Source of the DNA: Sulfitobacter indolifex
GTDB lineage: Bacteria; Pseudomonadota; Alphaproteobacteria; Rhodobacterales; Rhodobacteraceae
DNA: 64,000 bases
Assembly: GCF_022788655.1 (NCBI RefSeq)
Contig: NZ_CP084951.1
Span: 3,162,001 to 3,226,000 of the forward strand
Direction: 5' to 3'
The notes beneath the pieces were generated by a model. That model did no database searches. It worked only from the letters and a program-made list of their open reading frames with translations, and was not told the origin of the DNA. The position numbers and the translations under genes are program-made. Shown here in pieces: positions 44,271-53,908 of the stretch (position 1 is the first letter of the stretch; the number at the start of each line of letters is the position of its first letter).

Positions 44271-46532
44271 TCAGCGGCGGGTGCGGGTCACTTTGCGCTT
44301 GATCTTGTCCTTCTTGCGCTTGGCTTTGACAGCCTTGCCGCGCGGGTTGCGGCCAGCCGGACTGCGACGACCGCCGCCCTGCTTCACCATCTGGTCTTCG
44401 ATCTCAAGCAATTCCAACGAGATGCCCCCGGTCACCGGCACCGCTTCGGCCAGCCGCACGGTGACCCGCTGGCCAATGCCGATGATCATGCCGGTGTCCG
44501 ACCCCATTAGGGTTTGTGTTTCAGGATCGTGATGGAAATACTCACGCCCCAATGACCGCATCGGCAATAAACCATCCGCGCCGGTCTCGTCCAGTTTCAC
44601 GAAAGCGCCGAAACGCGCAATGCCGCTGATGCGACCGGTGAACTCATTGCCCACGCGCTCTGACAGGAAGGCCGCAAGGTAGCGGTCGGTCGTGTCGCGC
44701 TCTGCCACCATCGAGCGCCGCTCGGTGTCCGAAATATGCGCGCCGGTCTGTTCCAGACCTTCGATCTCTTCCGGGGTCAGACCGTCTTTGCCCCAGCCAT
44801 GCGCGGTGATCAGCGCGCGGTGCACGATCAGGTCCGCATAGCGGCGGATCGGCGAGGTGAAATGCGCGTAGGACCGCAGTGCGAGGCCAAAGTGCCCGAT
44901 GTGCGCAGGACCGTAATAGGCCTGTGTCAACGAGCGTAGAGTGCTGATGTTGATCAGTTCGGCATCGTCGGTGCCCGCCGCCTGATCCAGCAGCCGGTTC
45001 AGATGCGATGTCATCAGCACCTGCCCCTTGGCCAGCGTCAGCCCGGCGGCCTGCGCCGTTTCGCGCAAGCTCTCCAGCTTCTCCGGCGAGGGTTCTTCGT
45101 GGATGCGGAACAGCAGCGGGGTCTTCTTTTTCAATAGCGTCTCGGCAGCGGCGACATTGGCCAGAACCATGAACTCTTCGATCAGTTTATGCGCGTCGAG
45201 CCGTTCGCGGAAGTTCACCGACTTTACCTTGCCGTCATCGCCCAGTTCGATGCGGCGTTCGGGCAAGTCCAGCTCCAGCGGCTGACGTTCCGCCCGCGCC
45301 AGTTTCAGCGCGCCGTAGGCGGCGTAGAGCGGCTTTAACACAGGCTCCAACAGCGGCCCGGTGCGGTCATTGGGATTGCCGTCGATGGCGTCCTGCACCT
45401 CTTCGTAATGCAAGGACGCGGGCGAGCGCATCAGACCGCGGTGGAATGTATGGCTAAGTTTATTGCCCTTGGCGTCCAGCACCATCCGCACGGCGATACA
45501 GGCGCGCGGCACCCCTTCGTGTAGAGAGCACAGATCACCCGAAAGGCGGTCCGGCAACATCGGCACAACGCGGTCCGGAAAATAGGTCGAGTTGCCGCGT
45601 TTGCGTGCCTCAATGTCCAACGCCGAACCGGGGGTCACATAGGCAGCGACATCCGCGATGGCGACCCAGACAACATGGCCGCCCTCGTTTTTGGGGTCTT
45701 CGTCGGCATGGGCATAGCAGGCGTCATCATGGTCACGCGCGTCGGACGGGTCGATGGTGACCAGCGGCAGATCGCGCAGGTCTTCGCGGCCCTTAAGGCC
45801 CTGCGGTTTGGCGGCGTCAGCTTGGGCCACCACATCATCGGGGAAATCATCGGGAATGCCGTGCTGGTGAATCGCGATAAGCGACACCGCGCGCGGCTCT
45901 GACGGGTCTCCCAACCGTTCAACGATGCGCGCACGGGGGGAACCCATGCGCCCCTTTGGCCCGGCCTGCTCGGCCTCGACCAATTCACCGTCTTTGGCCC
46001 CGTGGGTGTGATCGGCCCCGACGCGCCATTCACGGTCTGCGCCCTTGTCGATCGGGACAATGCGCCCGCCCTCGGCAGCCTTGCGGAAGATGCCCAGCAC
46101 CTTTTTCGGATTGCTGCCGATGCGGCGGATCAGCCGCGCCTCATAGTGGTGCTCTTCGCCTTTCACCAGCGTCAACCGCGCCAAAATCCGGTCGCCCTCC
46201 CCAAGGGCCGGGTCGCTGTCGCGCGGGATCAGCAAAACGACAGGCTCTGCCCCCTCGCCGTGCCATTCCATCGGCTTGGCAAAAAGATCGCCATCCTTAT
46301 CCGGCCCGGTGACCAGCAGAACTGACACCGGCGGAAGGCGGTCTGGGTCCTGATAGCTGCGCTGGCGCTTCTCCAGATGGCCCTCGGCCTCCAGTTCTTT
46401 CAGCACGCGCTTTAGGTCGATCCGCGCCGCACCTTTGATGCCAAAGGCTTTGGCGATGTCGCGTTTCGCGGTCAGCGTGGGGTTTTGTTCGATCCAGTCG
46501 AGGATCTCGGATTTGCTAGGTATCTTGCTCAT
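44271..46532 (-). CDS. rnr: Ribonuclease R
   Basis: 3'-5' exoribonuclease of 753 aa. Order: N-terminal winged helix (LDWIEQNPTLTAKRDIAKAF), cold-shock domains, the RNB domain with the metal motif DPSDARDHDDACY, the S1 domain (GRISGIARFGAFVKLDETGADG) and a basic C-terminal tail rich in Lys/Arg after residue 720. It degrades structured RNA and helps with ribosome and tmRNA quality control. The 101-base gap before the MltB-like gene is GC-rich with a short GGTGGG/CACCCC hairpin. Confidence 0.96.
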   Translation of the reverse strand: MSKIPSKSEILDWIEQNPTLTAKRDIAKAFGIKGAARIDLKRVLKELEAEGHLEKRQRSYQDPDRLPPVSVLLVTGPDKDGDLFAKPMEWHGEGAEPVVLLIPRDSDPALGEGDRILARLTLVKGEEHHYEARLIRRIGSNPKKVLGIFRKAAEGGRIVPIDKGADREWRVGADHTHGAKDGELVEAEQAGPKGRMGSPRARIVERLGDPSEPRAVSLIAIHQHGIPDDFPDDVVAQADAAKPQGLKGREDLRDLPLVTIDPSDARDHDDACYAHADEDPKNEGGHVVWVAIADVAAYVTPGSALDIEARKRGNSTYFPDRVVPMLPDRLSGDLCSLHEGVPRACIAVRMVLDAKGNKLSHTFHRGLMRSPASLHYEEVQDAIDGNPNDRTGPLLEPVLKPLYAAYGALKLARAERQPLELDLPERRIELGDDGKVKSVNFRERLDAHKLIEEFMVLANVAAAETLLKKKTPLLFRIHEEPSPEKLESLRETAQAAGLTLAKGQVLMTSHLNRLLDQAAGTDDAELINISTLRSLTQAYYGPAHIGHFGLALRSYAHFTSPIRRYADLIVHRALITAHGWGKDGLTPEEIEGLEQTGAHISDTERRSMVAERDTTDRYLAAFLSERVGNEFTGRISGIARFGAFVKLDETGADGLLPMRSLGREYFHHDPETQTLMGSDTGMIIGIGQRVTVRLAEAVPVTGGISLELLEIEDQMVKQGGGRRSPAGRNPRGKAVKAKRKKDKIKRKVTRTRR

Positions 46533-46564
46533 ATTTCAGCAGGTAGCACGCAGCCCCCCTGTCG

Positions 46565-47134
46565 TCATGGCAAATCGTGAATTTCATCCACGTCGCGCAG
46601 GGTCGAAACTTGCGCAATCCGGTAGCCCGGCAGGGTCGCGCGGCTATCTGCCAGCGCGTGCGGGCCGGACCAGCGCACACCGTCAAACAGGCTGGGCGGT
46701 GCGCGACGGGGGTGTTTCAGTCCAACGAGCCAGTAGCCACCATCCGGCGCGGGGCCAAATACCGCGTCATGATTGCCGAGTGCCGTAAAGGCCCGCGCCA
46801 GTTCCTTGCGGTTGATACCGGGAATGTCCGCCCCGATCACACAGGCCGCCCCCGGTGCGGCGCGCAGCATCCGCGCCATACGGTCGCCAAGGTTGCCCCT
46901 GCCCTGCGGCCAACGCGGCAGATGCGCGGGCCAGATGCGGCTTTGCAGCCCTTCGGCATCGGGGGCCACAGCCAGTACCACCTGCCAGCGCGGGTCTTCG
47001 ATCCGGCGCAGCAGACGGCGCGTCTGGTGGCGAAACCACCACGCCGCGCCCACTATGCCGATGTCGCGGCCCAGCCGGGTTTTCACCCGACCGGGGCGCG
47101 GTTCTTTCACCATGACGATGAGCAAAGGTTTCAC
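46565..47134 (-). CDS. DUF2064 / TIGR04282 glycosyltransferase-like protein
   Basis: Protein of 189 aa of the DUF2064 family, a nucleotidyl/glycosyl-transferase A-like Rossmann fold. Motifs: the N-terminal [29 protein letters not shown] and [13 protein letters not shown]. Related proteins resemble CofC or MobA-like enzymes, but activity is not known. ATG 47134 overlaps the dapE stop (ATGA), so its translation depends on dapE. Confidence 0.82.
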   Translation of the reverse strand: MKPLLIVMVKEPRPGRVKTRLGRDIGIVGAAWWFRHQTRRLLRRIEDPRWQVVLAVAPDAEGLQSRIWPAHLPRWPQGRGNLGDRMARMLRAAPGAACVIGADIPGINRKELARAFTALGNHDAVFGPAPDGGYWLVGLKHPRRAPPSLFDGVRWSGPHALADSRATLPGYRIAQVSTLRDVDEIHDLP

Positions 47135-48276
47135 GTGAAATAATCCCGGAGCACGCGGGCGTAGATGGATTTAAGCTGCTCGATATGTTCGATCCGCACA
47201 TGTTCATCGACTTGGTGCATGGACTGCCCCACCAGCCCGAACTCCACCACCGGGCAATGCGCCTTGACGAAACGCGCGTCCGAGGTGCCGCCCGTGGTCG
47301 AGAGTTCCGGTTTGACGCCGGTCTCAGCCTCTACCGCGCCCGCGACGAGATCTGACAAAGCGCCGGGCGGCGTGATGAAGCTTTCGCCCGAGATGGTGAT
47401 GTCAACATCCACTTGCAGGCTGAATTCCGAGGCGATTTTATCGGCCTCACCGCGCAACAATTCGCTGAGCGCCGCGCCCGAGTGGTGATCGTTGAACCGG
47501 ATGTTTACCGCACCCAGGCACTGCGCGGGGATCACATTGGTCGCCTTGTTGCCGGTGTCGACGGTAACCACCGCCAATGTCGACGCGTCAAAATGGTCGC
47601 TGCCCTGATCCAGCTCATGGCTGGCCAAACGATCCATCAAGCGCATCATCGCCGGCAGCGGGTTGTTGGCCCGATGCGGATAAGCCGCGTGGCCCTGTTT
47701 GCCGGTCACCTTGAAATGCGCATTCATCGACCCGCGCCGCCCGATCTTAATCATATCGCCCATGCGCTCTGGGCAGGTCGGCTCGCCGACCAGACAGACA
47801 TCCATGCGCTCGCCGTTCTCGGCCATGTAATCCAACAGCGCGGTTGTCCCGTCGAGCGCATCGCCCTCTTCATCGCCGGTGATCGCCAGCACGATGGAGC
47901 CATCGGGCGGCGTGTCCTTCACGAAATCCACTGCCGCTGCGACAAATGCCGCCACGCCGGATTTCATATCGGTGGTGCCGCGGCCATACATGATGCCGTC
48001 TTTGATCTCAGCCCCGAAGGGCGGCATGGACCAGTCGGCCTCATCCCCAATCGGGACCACATCGGTATGACCGTTAAAGCCGAAAGACTTGCCGTTGCCC
48101 TTGCTGCCCCAGCGGACGAAAAGGTTGCACACACCCCCCCGGTCCACGCGGGTACAGTCAAACCCCGCCGCGCCCAGCACCTCTTCCAGCACTTCCAGCG
48201 CACCGTCGTTGACGGGGGTCACAGAGGCGCAGCGCACCAGTTTTGCGGTAAGATCAACAGGGTCGAGACCGGACAT
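47131..48276 (-). CDS. dapE: Succinyl-diaminopimelate desuccinylase
   Basis: Di-zinc M20 hydrolase of 381 aa that removes succinate from N-succinyl-LL-diaminopimelate in lysine and peptidoglycan synthesis. Metal motifs [22 protein letters not shown], the catalytic Glu in [11 protein letters not shown] and [11 protein letters not shown] are all present. Its substrate-pathway partner dapD lies 1.2 kb upstream on the same strand. Confidence 0.95.
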   Translation of the reverse strand: MSGLDPVDLTAKLVRCASVTPVNDGALEVLEEVLGAAGFDCTRVDRGGVCNLFVRWGSKGNGKSFGFNGHTDVVPIGDEADWSMPPFGAEIKDGIMYGRGTTDMKSGVAAFVAAAVDFVKDTPPDGSIVLAITGDEEGDALDGTTALLDYMAENGERMDVCLVGEPTCPERMGDMIKIGRRGSMNAHFKVTGKQGHAAYPHRANNPLPAMMRLMDRLASHELDQGSDHFDASTLAVVTVDTGNKATNVIPAQCLGAVNIRFNDHHSGAALSELLRGEADKIASEFSLQVDVDITISGESFITPPGALSDLVAGAVEAETGVKPELSTTGGTSDARFVKAHCPVVEFGLVGQSMHQVDEHVRIEHIEQLKSIYARVLRDYFT

Positions 48277-48377
48277 ATCGGCTCCTTTTCAGGGGTTTTC
48301 GCTTGTCCGGTAACTTGTGTGGGCAAATCGCGCCAATGCCAAGGGGGCGCTATGCAATTCCTCGTGTGAAGCGGTCG

Positions 48378-48731
48378 TCAGTCGAAAAATGGGGTCATCT
48401 GTGCGACGATAACCGAGTTTTCCTCTAGTGCGCGCTGCATCAACTCACGTTCTTCGCCGTCGATCTCTTGACCCTCGGCCTCGCGCTCTTCGAGCGTGCC
48501 ATAGCCTGTCACGTCGAGCGGATTGGTGTCAGCCTGTTTGAGGATCGCAACCGTCTCGCGCACGGCCTCGGCTTCATCAATGCCGGAGGCGAAACACATC
48601 AGCGCGGCACCTGTCGCTTTGTCAGGCAGGCCATCGCCATCCTTGCGGCCGATCTGAACCAAAAGGGTAAAGACCTGCTGGCGCGATGGTTTCTTGGTTT
48701 TCTTGGATTCAGACATCTTGGGTTCAGACAT
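48378..48731 (-). CDS. Small acidic protein, uncharacterised
   Basis: Acidic protein of 117 aa starting with repeated MSEPK/MSESK; an alternative start is ATG 48716. The Lys-rich N-terminus (about residues 9-17) is followed by a helical, Glu/Asp-rich body with ALMCFASGIDEAEAVRETV. I do not recognise a family. Codon use fits its neighbours. It lies between dapE and the GlsB-like gene, with a stable hairpin just before the start. Confidence 0.65.
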   Translation of the reverse strand: MSEPKMSESKKTKKPSRQQVFTLLVQIGRKDGDGLPDKATGAALMCFASGIDEAEAVRETVAILKQADTNPLDVTGYGTLEEREAEGQEIDGEERELMQRALEENSVIVAQMTPFFD

Positions 48732-48734
48732 GAC

Positions 48735-48764
48735 TAGGGCCGCCGATTGCTTTCGGCAGCCCTA
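48735..48764. terminator. Stem-loop at the start of the acidic-protein gene
   Basis: TAGGGC-C-GCCGA / TCGGC-A-GCCCTA with a 6-base loop: 11 pairs and one mismatch. On the minus strand it sits directly before the ATG 48731, so it could hide the ribosome site; no Shine-Dalgarno is seen there. It may instead be the end of the upstream transcript. Confidence 0.45.
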
Positions 48765-48786
48765 ACCTTTTCGCTCAGATTTGGAA

Positions 48787-48801
48787 AGGGGCAGCGCCCC
48801 T
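48787..48801 (-). terminator. Stem-loop after the GlsB-like gene
   Basis: AGGGGC / GCCCCT with a 3-base loop, 6 bases past the GlsB-like stop. On the minus strand the hairpin is followed by TTTCC. A modest terminator candidate. Confidence 0.5.
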
Positions 48802-48806
48802 CGCCG

Positions 48807-49061
48807 TTAGGTCCGGCCGCGGACCAATCGTGTAACCCAGATCAACAGGCAGGCACCGATGATACCCACTACAAGTTGACCGAACCAACCGCCCAGCGTG
48901 CTGCCGACGATCAGTACCAAAAGCCAGTTCGCGACCAAGGCACCAATGATGCCGAGGATGATGTTCATGATCAGACCCATGTCCGATTTCATGATCTTTT
49001 CTGCGATCCAGCCTGCAAGGCCGCCTACGATGATTGCTGCAAACCAACCGATACCCGTCAT
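48807..49061 (-). CDS. GlsB/YeaQ/YmgE family membrane protein
   Basis: Protein of 84 aa with three membrane segments of small residues (WFAAIIVGGLAGWIAEKIM, NIILGIIGALVANWLLV, LVVGIIGACLLIWV), the pattern of the 'transglycosylase-associated' stress proteins. Role in stress response is inferred from the family. AAGGAG lies 9 bases before ATG 49061. Confidence 0.88.
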   Translation of the reverse strand: MTGIGWFAAIIVGGLAGWIAEKIMKSDMGLIMNIILGIIGALVANWLLVLIVGSTLGGWFGQLVVGIIGACLLIWVTRLVRGRT

Positions 49062-49117
49062 GTCATTAATCTCCTTTAAATTCAGGGATCAACGCCATGA
49101 CTGGGCATTTGGTTCCA

Positions 49118-49945
49118 TCAATCGCGCAGCAATTCATTGATCGAGGTTTTGGAGCGGGTCTTGGCGTCCACCCGTTTGACGATCACGGCGCAATAAAGGT
49201 TCACGTTGTTCTTCGATGGCATGCTGCCTGCCACGACGACCGACCCTGCAGGCACTTCGCCATACATGATCTCGCCGGTTGCGCGGTCGACGATCTTGGT
49301 CGACTGGCCGATAAAGACACCCATGCCCAGCACCGAGCCTTCGCGCACGATGCAGCCTTCAACGACTTCCGAGCGCGCGCCGATAAAGCAGTTGTCTTCG
49401 ATAATCGTCGGCCCGGCCTGCATCGGCTCAAGCACGCCACCGATGCCGACGCCGCCCGAGAGGTGCACGTTTTTGCCGATCTGGGCGCAGGAGCCGACGG
49501 TCGCCCATGTGTCAACCATCGTGCCACTGTCGACATAGGCGCCGATGTTCACGAAAGACGGCATCAACACCACACCCGGCGCGATGAAAGCCGAGCGGCG
49601 CACGACGCAGTTCGGCACAGCGCGGAAACCGGCCTCTTTCCACTCGGCGTCACCCCAGCCTTTGAACTTGCTATCGACCTTGTCCCACCAACCAGCGCCC
49701 TGCGGGCCGCCTTCTTGATGCTCCATATCCTTGATGCGGAAACCCAGCAGCACGGCTTTCTTGGCCCACTGGTTGACCTTCCAATTGCCGTCTTCTTGCT
49801 TTTCCGCCACGCGCAGCTTGCCGCTGTCGAGCGCGTTTAGGGTTTCTTCGATGGCGTCGCGGGTCTCTCCGGTGGTGGCGGATGTGATCTGGTCGCGGGT
49901 ATCCCAAGCGGCTTCGATGGCGGTTTCAAGTTGGGCGTTGGACAT
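49118..49945 (-). CDS. dapD: Tetrahydrodipicolinate N-succinyltransferase
   Basis: Left-handed beta-helix enzyme of 275 aa, the usual DapD length, that uses succinyl-CoA to succinylate tetrahydrodipicolinate. Hexapeptide-repeat stretches include [20 protein letters not shown] and [16 protein letters not shown]. Start ATG 49945 ([15 protein letters not shown]); a longer frame to 50395 is a shadow across the divergent gene. Works with dapE. Confidence 0.95.
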   Translation of the reverse strand: MSNAQLETAIEAAWDTRDQITSATTGETRDAIEETLNALDSGKLRVAEKQEDGNWKVNQWAKKAVLLGFRIKDMEHQEGGPQGAGWWDKVDSKFKGWGDAEWKEAGFRAVPNCVVRRSAFIAPGVVLMPSFVNIGAYVDSGTMVDTWATVGSCAQIGKNVHLSGGVGIGGVLEPMQAGPTIIEDNCFIGARSEVVEGCIVREGSVLGMGVFIGQSTKIVDRATGEIMYGEVPAGSVVVAGSMPSKNNVNLYCAVIVKRVDAKTRSKTSINELLRD

Positions 49946-50117
49946 GGGGCAAGTCTCCGAATGTGAAAAGGCCTTTTGAGGGCTATAGCCTTGCACCGCC
50001 AAGGGTGCAATTGCCGGGCGATGAGGGGCGTGGTCATTCGTTGAACAACAAGGCATGTTGACCTGAACGCCCATTGCGCCACCTGAGCCAAGCCCTAGAC
50101 CAAAGAAAGACCCGAGG

Positions 50118-50981
50118 ATGACCGAGGAACACCGCCACCCGCTGCGCCGCGCCACCGCCGACCGTGCCAAGGCCGAAGACGCGCCTGACACCCCACAAAC
50201 CCGCGCCCCGGCGTACCGTTTGGCCTTTACCGACAATGATTTCATGTGCCGCGAAGAGCTGCGTCCGGTACGCCTGCAACTGGAATTGCTCAAGCCGGAG
50301 CTGCTGCTGGATGCCCACGGCATCCAATCCACCATCGTGCTGTTTGGCGGCGCGCGCATTCCTGAACCCGCACAAAAACACACCGCCCGCACCAAGACGC
50401 TGGCCGATCTGTCGCGTTTTTATGATGAGACCCGCACCTTCGCGCGACTAATGACCGAAAAGTCGATGGAGACCGGCGGCGTGGAAAATGTCATCGTCAC
50501 CGGTGGCGGACCGGGCGTGATGGAGGCGGGCAATCGTGGCGCGCTGGATGCGGGGGGCCATTCCATCGGCCTCAACATCGTGCTGCCGTTTGAGCAAGCG
50601 CCGAATGAATATGTCACGCCTGAGCTTTGCTTTAACTTCCACTATTTCGCGATCCGCAAGATGCATTTCCTGATGCGCGCCCGCGCGATCTGCGTCTTCC
50701 CCGGTGGTTTCGGCACGATGGACGAACTGTTTGAGGCGCTGACCCTGATCCAGACAGGCCGTATGAACCGCGTGCCTTTCTTGCTGTTCGGGCGTGAGTT
50801 CTGGGAAAAGATCATCAACTGGGACGCGCTGGCCGATGCAGGCACCATCTCTGCCGAAGACCTTGACCTGTTCCGTTTTGTCGAAAGCGCGGATGAGGCG
50901 ATGGAGGTCATCGACAATTGGGAAACCGCCCCCGCCCGCGAGCATGTGCCGGGCCGGGAAGAAGTGGAAGACCACGGTTAA
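50118..50981 (+). CDS. LOG family phosphoribohydrolase-like protein
   Basis: Rossmann-fold protein of 287 aa of the TIGR00730/LOG family. The signature [22 protein letters not shown] holds the PGGxGTxxE active-site motif, and [15 protein letters not shown] precedes it. Plant LOG enzymes release cytokinin bases from ribotides; bacterial members can cleave purine 5'-monophosphates. The N-terminal 50 residues are not part of the core fold. Divergent from dapD. Confidence 0.88.
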   Translation: MTEEHRHPLRRATADRAKAEDAPDTPQTRAPAYRLAFTDNDFMCREELRPVRLQLELLKPELLLDAHGIQSTIVLFGGARIPEPAQKHTARTKTLADLSRFYDETRTFARLMTEKSMETGGVENVIVTGGGPGVMEAGNRGALDAGGHSIGLNIVLPFEQAPNEYVTPELCFNFHYFAIRKMHFLMRARAICVFPGGFGTMDELFEALTLIQTGRMNRVPFLLFGREFWEKIINWDALADAGTISAEDLDLFRFVESADEAMEVIDNWETAPAREHVPGREEVEDHG

Positions 50982-51035
50982 GAAGCTGCTTCTTGGCCCA
51001 TTCAGCCGGTCGATGTCATTGGCATCGACCGGCTA

Positions 51036-51998
51036 TCAGGCAAAGCTCTGCGCCAGCACAGCTTCGGCCCCTTCGACGATATCACGCAGGATATCAGCGG
51101 CGGGCTTCACGTCGCGGATCAACCCTGCAACCTCTCCAACAAAAGCGTTGGCAGTGCGTGCATCACCTTCGGCTACCGCCGCCTGCCACCGGGGCAGTTC
51201 TTGATCCAGCGCGGCGCGCAGGCCGTCGGGGTCATCATGCCAGCGGTCGGTGAAGTTATTACGCAGTACCCGCCCGGTGTAGCGTTTGGGCCAGTCATAA
51301 CCGCGCATGATATCGGTGACGGTGCTGCGCAGCGTGTCATCGCCACTGGCCTCAATCGCCGCCTCAAGCATCGCGGGATGGACCAGCGCCTCCTCCGACG
51401 CCCAGAACCGCGAGCCGACGACCACCCCGTCAGCCCCCAGCATCAACGCCGCAGCCAGCCCGCGCCCATCGCCCACACCGCCTGCCGCACAAAGCAACGT
51501 GTCAGGCGCGTGACGGGCGATGTGATCGGCGATCTCTGGGACCAACGTAAAGGTCGCGCGCTTCTCACCGTGCCCACCAGCTTCGGAACCCTGCGCGACG
51601 ATGATCTCGGCCCCCAAGTCGATCGCATGGGCCGCATCGCGCAGGGTTTGCACCTGACAGATCAGCGGCACCTTGGCCGCTTGGATCGCGGGAACGAACT
51701 CTGCCGGATCGCCGAAAGACAGAAAAACCGCCGCCGGATCGCGGGCAAGGACTTGCTCCAACGCCTGCGGATGCTCGCGCAGTTTCCAAGTGATAAAGCC
51801 GCAGCCAACCGATTGATTGCCTGCTAGATCCTGTTGCTCGGCGATCCATTCGCCGGAATCGTAAGCGCCGCCAATCATGCCCAAGGCCCCGGCGCCTGAG
51901 ACCGCAGCCGCCAGCCGCCCGCCCGCCGCGAAGGCCATCGGCGCTTGAATGATGGGCTGGCTGATCCCCAAACGCTCGGTCAATCGCGTGCTCAGCAT
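51036..51998 (-). CDS. Nitronate monooxygenase-like flavoprotein
   Basis: FMN-dependent TIM-barrel protein of 320 aa: N-terminal ISQPIIQAPMAFAAGG, EIIVAQGSEAGGHGEK with the catalytic His region, and the phosphate-binding stretch LCAAGGVGDGRGLAAALMLGADGVVVG. Members oxidise alkyl nitronates, but some are enoyl reductases. Start ATG 51998 (MLSTRLTERLG) lies 4 bases past the stop of the GMC gene, so both are co-transcribed. Confidence 0.86.
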   Translation of the reverse strand: MLSTRLTERLGISQPIIQAPMAFAAGGRLAAAVSGAGALGMIGGAYDSGEWIAEQQDLAGNQSVGCGFITWKLREHPQALEQVLARDPAAVFLSFGDPAEFVPAIQAAKVPLICQVQTLRDAAHAIDLGAEIIVAQGSEAGGHGEKRATFTLVPEIADHIARHAPDTLLCAAGGVGDGRGLAAALMLGADGVVVGSRFWASEEALVHPAMLEAAIEASGDDTLRSTVTDIMRGYDWPKRYTGRVLRNNFTDRWHDDPDGLRAALDQELPRWQAAVAEGDARTANAFVGEVAGLIRDVKPAADILRDIVEGAEAVLAQSFA

Positions 51999-52002
51999 CC
52001 CA

Positions 52003-53616
52003 TCACCGCCCCGCCAAAATCGCGTCGGCGGCCTTTTCGGCAATCATCACCGTGGGCGATGCCGTGTTGCCCGAGACGATCTTGGGCATGATCGACGCAT
52101 CGACCACCCGCAGCCCGCTGAGCCCATGAACGCGCAGGTCGGTATCGACCACGGCCATCGGGTCGCTGCCCATTTTGCAGGTGCCGACGGGGTGAAAGAT
52201 CGTCGTGGCAATATCGCGCGCTTTGGACAGCAAGTCTTCGTCGCTCTGCACGGCGGGGCCGGGCAGGATTTCCTCGGGCGCGTAGGGATGCAGTGCTTTC
52301 GCCGTCATGATGTGCCGCGCCTGTTTCATTGCCGTCACCGCCACGCGCTTGTCGCTCTCAGTAGAGAGATAGTTGAGGCGGATGTCGGGCTGCACGGCGC
52401 TGTCACGGCTGGTCAGGTGGCAGCTGCCGATGCTTTCAGGCCGTAGATTACACACCGAAACGGTAATCGCCGGGAAAGGGTGCAGAGGGTCGCCCAACTT
52501 ATCCGTCGACAGGGGCTGCACGTGGTATTCCAGATCGGGCGTCTCAAGCGCCGGGTCGGACTTGGTGAACATGCCAAATTGGCTGGGCGCCATCGCCAAC
52601 GGGCCGCTGCGCCGCATGAGGTATTCCAACCCCATCCGCCCCTTGCCCCAAAGTGAATGGGTCATCGTGTTGAGGGTCTTGGCGTTCTGCACCTTATAGA
52701 CGGTGCGGATTTGCAGATGGTCTTGAAGGTTCTCACCTACGCCGGGCAGGTCGTGCAGGGTGGTGATCCCCATACCACCCAGAAAGTCGCTTTGCCCGAT
52801 GCCAGACAGTTCTAGGATTTTGGGAGAGTTGATCGCCCCTGCCGCCAGGATTACCTCACCCTCAGCCATAGCCTGAAGAGCACGGCCTTTGTGGGTGAAA
52901 CGCACGCCTGTCACGCGCTTGCCTTCAAGGATCAGACCCTCGGTATGGGCGTGGGTCATCACCCGCAGATTGGGGCGCTTCATCGCCGGGCGGAGAAAAC
53001 CCCGCGCTGTGTTCCAGCGCACGCCACCGTGTTGGTTCACCTCGAAAAAGCCCGACCCTTCGTTGTCGCCGTCGTTAAAATCTGCGCGCGGCTCGATCCC
53101 GAATTCCCGCGCGCCTTCCTGTACGGCCTCTAGAATGTCCCACCGCAGGCGCTGTTTGCTGACCTTCCACTCGCCACCCGACTGGTGCATGTCGGTGCCA
53201 CCGGCGTGGTGATCTTCGGACTTCAGGAAATAGGGCAGCACGTCGTCCCAGCTCCACCCGGTGTTCCCAAGCTGCCGCCAATGGTCATAATCCGCCGCCT
53301 GCCCGCGCATGTAGATCATGCCATTCACCGAAGAGCAGCCGCCCAACACCTTGCCGCGCGGATAGGCCAAGCTGCGCCCGTTCAACCCCGGTTCGGGGGC
53401 GGTCTTCATCATCCAATCAGTGCGCGGATTTCCGATGCAATAGAGGTATCCCACAGGCACTTTGACCCAGTGATAATTGTCGTTCCCTCCGGCTTCGAGA
53501 AGCAGAACGTTATTGGCAGGATCAGCGCTGAGACGGTTGGCCAATACACAACCCGCAGTGCCCGCGCCGACGATGATATAGTCATAGCGGCCCTCTAGCT
53601 GTGTTTCATCATTCAT
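52003..53616 (-). CDS. GMC family choline dehydrogenase-like oxidoreductase
   Basis: FAD enzyme of 537 aa: N-terminal nucleotide-binding YDYIIVGAGTAGCVLANRLS, GMC signature VLGGCSSVNGMIYMRG and GEVILAAGAINSPKILELSG, and the C-terminal active-site region TIFHPVGTCKMGSDPMAVVD. It oxidises an alcohol; betA-like choline dehydrogenase is only one possibility, and no betB or betI is adjacent. Start ATG 53616; a frame to 53790 lacks support. Confidence 0.87.
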   Translation of the reverse strand: MNDETQLEGRYDYIIVGAGTAGCVLANRLSADPANNVLLLEAGGNDNYHWVKVPVGYLYCIGNPRTDWMMKTAPEPGLNGRSLAYPRGKVLGGCSSVNGMIYMRGQAADYDHWRQLGNTGWSWDDVLPYFLKSEDHHAGGTDMHQSGGEWKVSKQRLRWDILEAVQEGAREFGIEPRADFNDGDNEGSGFFEVNQHGGVRWNTARGFLRPAMKRPNLRVMTHAHTEGLILEGKRVTGVRFTHKGRALQAMAEGEVILAAGAINSPKILELSGIGQSDFLGGMGITTLHDLPGVGENLQDHLQIRTVYKVQNAKTLNTMTHSLWGKGRMGLEYLMRRSGPLAMAPSQFGMFTKSDPALETPDLEYHVQPLSTDKLGDPLHPFPAITVSVCNLRPESIGSCHLTSRDSAVQPDIRLNYLSTESDKRVAVTAMKQARHIMTAKALHPYAPEEILPGPAVQSDEDLLSKARDIATTIFHPVGTCKMGSDPMAVVDTDLRVHGLSGLRVVDASIMPKIVSGNTASPTVMIAEKAADAILAGR

Positions 53617-53908
53617 GGTGGCCCCCTCGCAAATTCCCTGCCCCGCCTCTTGGCCCGACAGTGGTAGAGCGCCCGGCGGCGGGTCACAATCCCTGCCGTA
53701 AATGAAGCGGACCGGACCCATTCTGCAGGCATTTTGCGCCAAAGCCACATTTGCCATGCATTGCGTTAGCAGCGGATCCGTTTGTTGCATTTTTGGGGAG
53801 ACCGGTGAATATGGCCGGATTGGATATATTACCCCAAGGCGCTAGATTTTTTTCCTTAAGGAGAAAGCTCCATCGCCTTTTGGTAGCTAAACACGAAGGT
53901 TAAGGTTT

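Noticed and set aside
49946..50395. N-terminal extension of dapD to 50395
   Set aside because: The extension crosses the divergent LOG gene; DapD of 275 aa from 49945 matches the family length.
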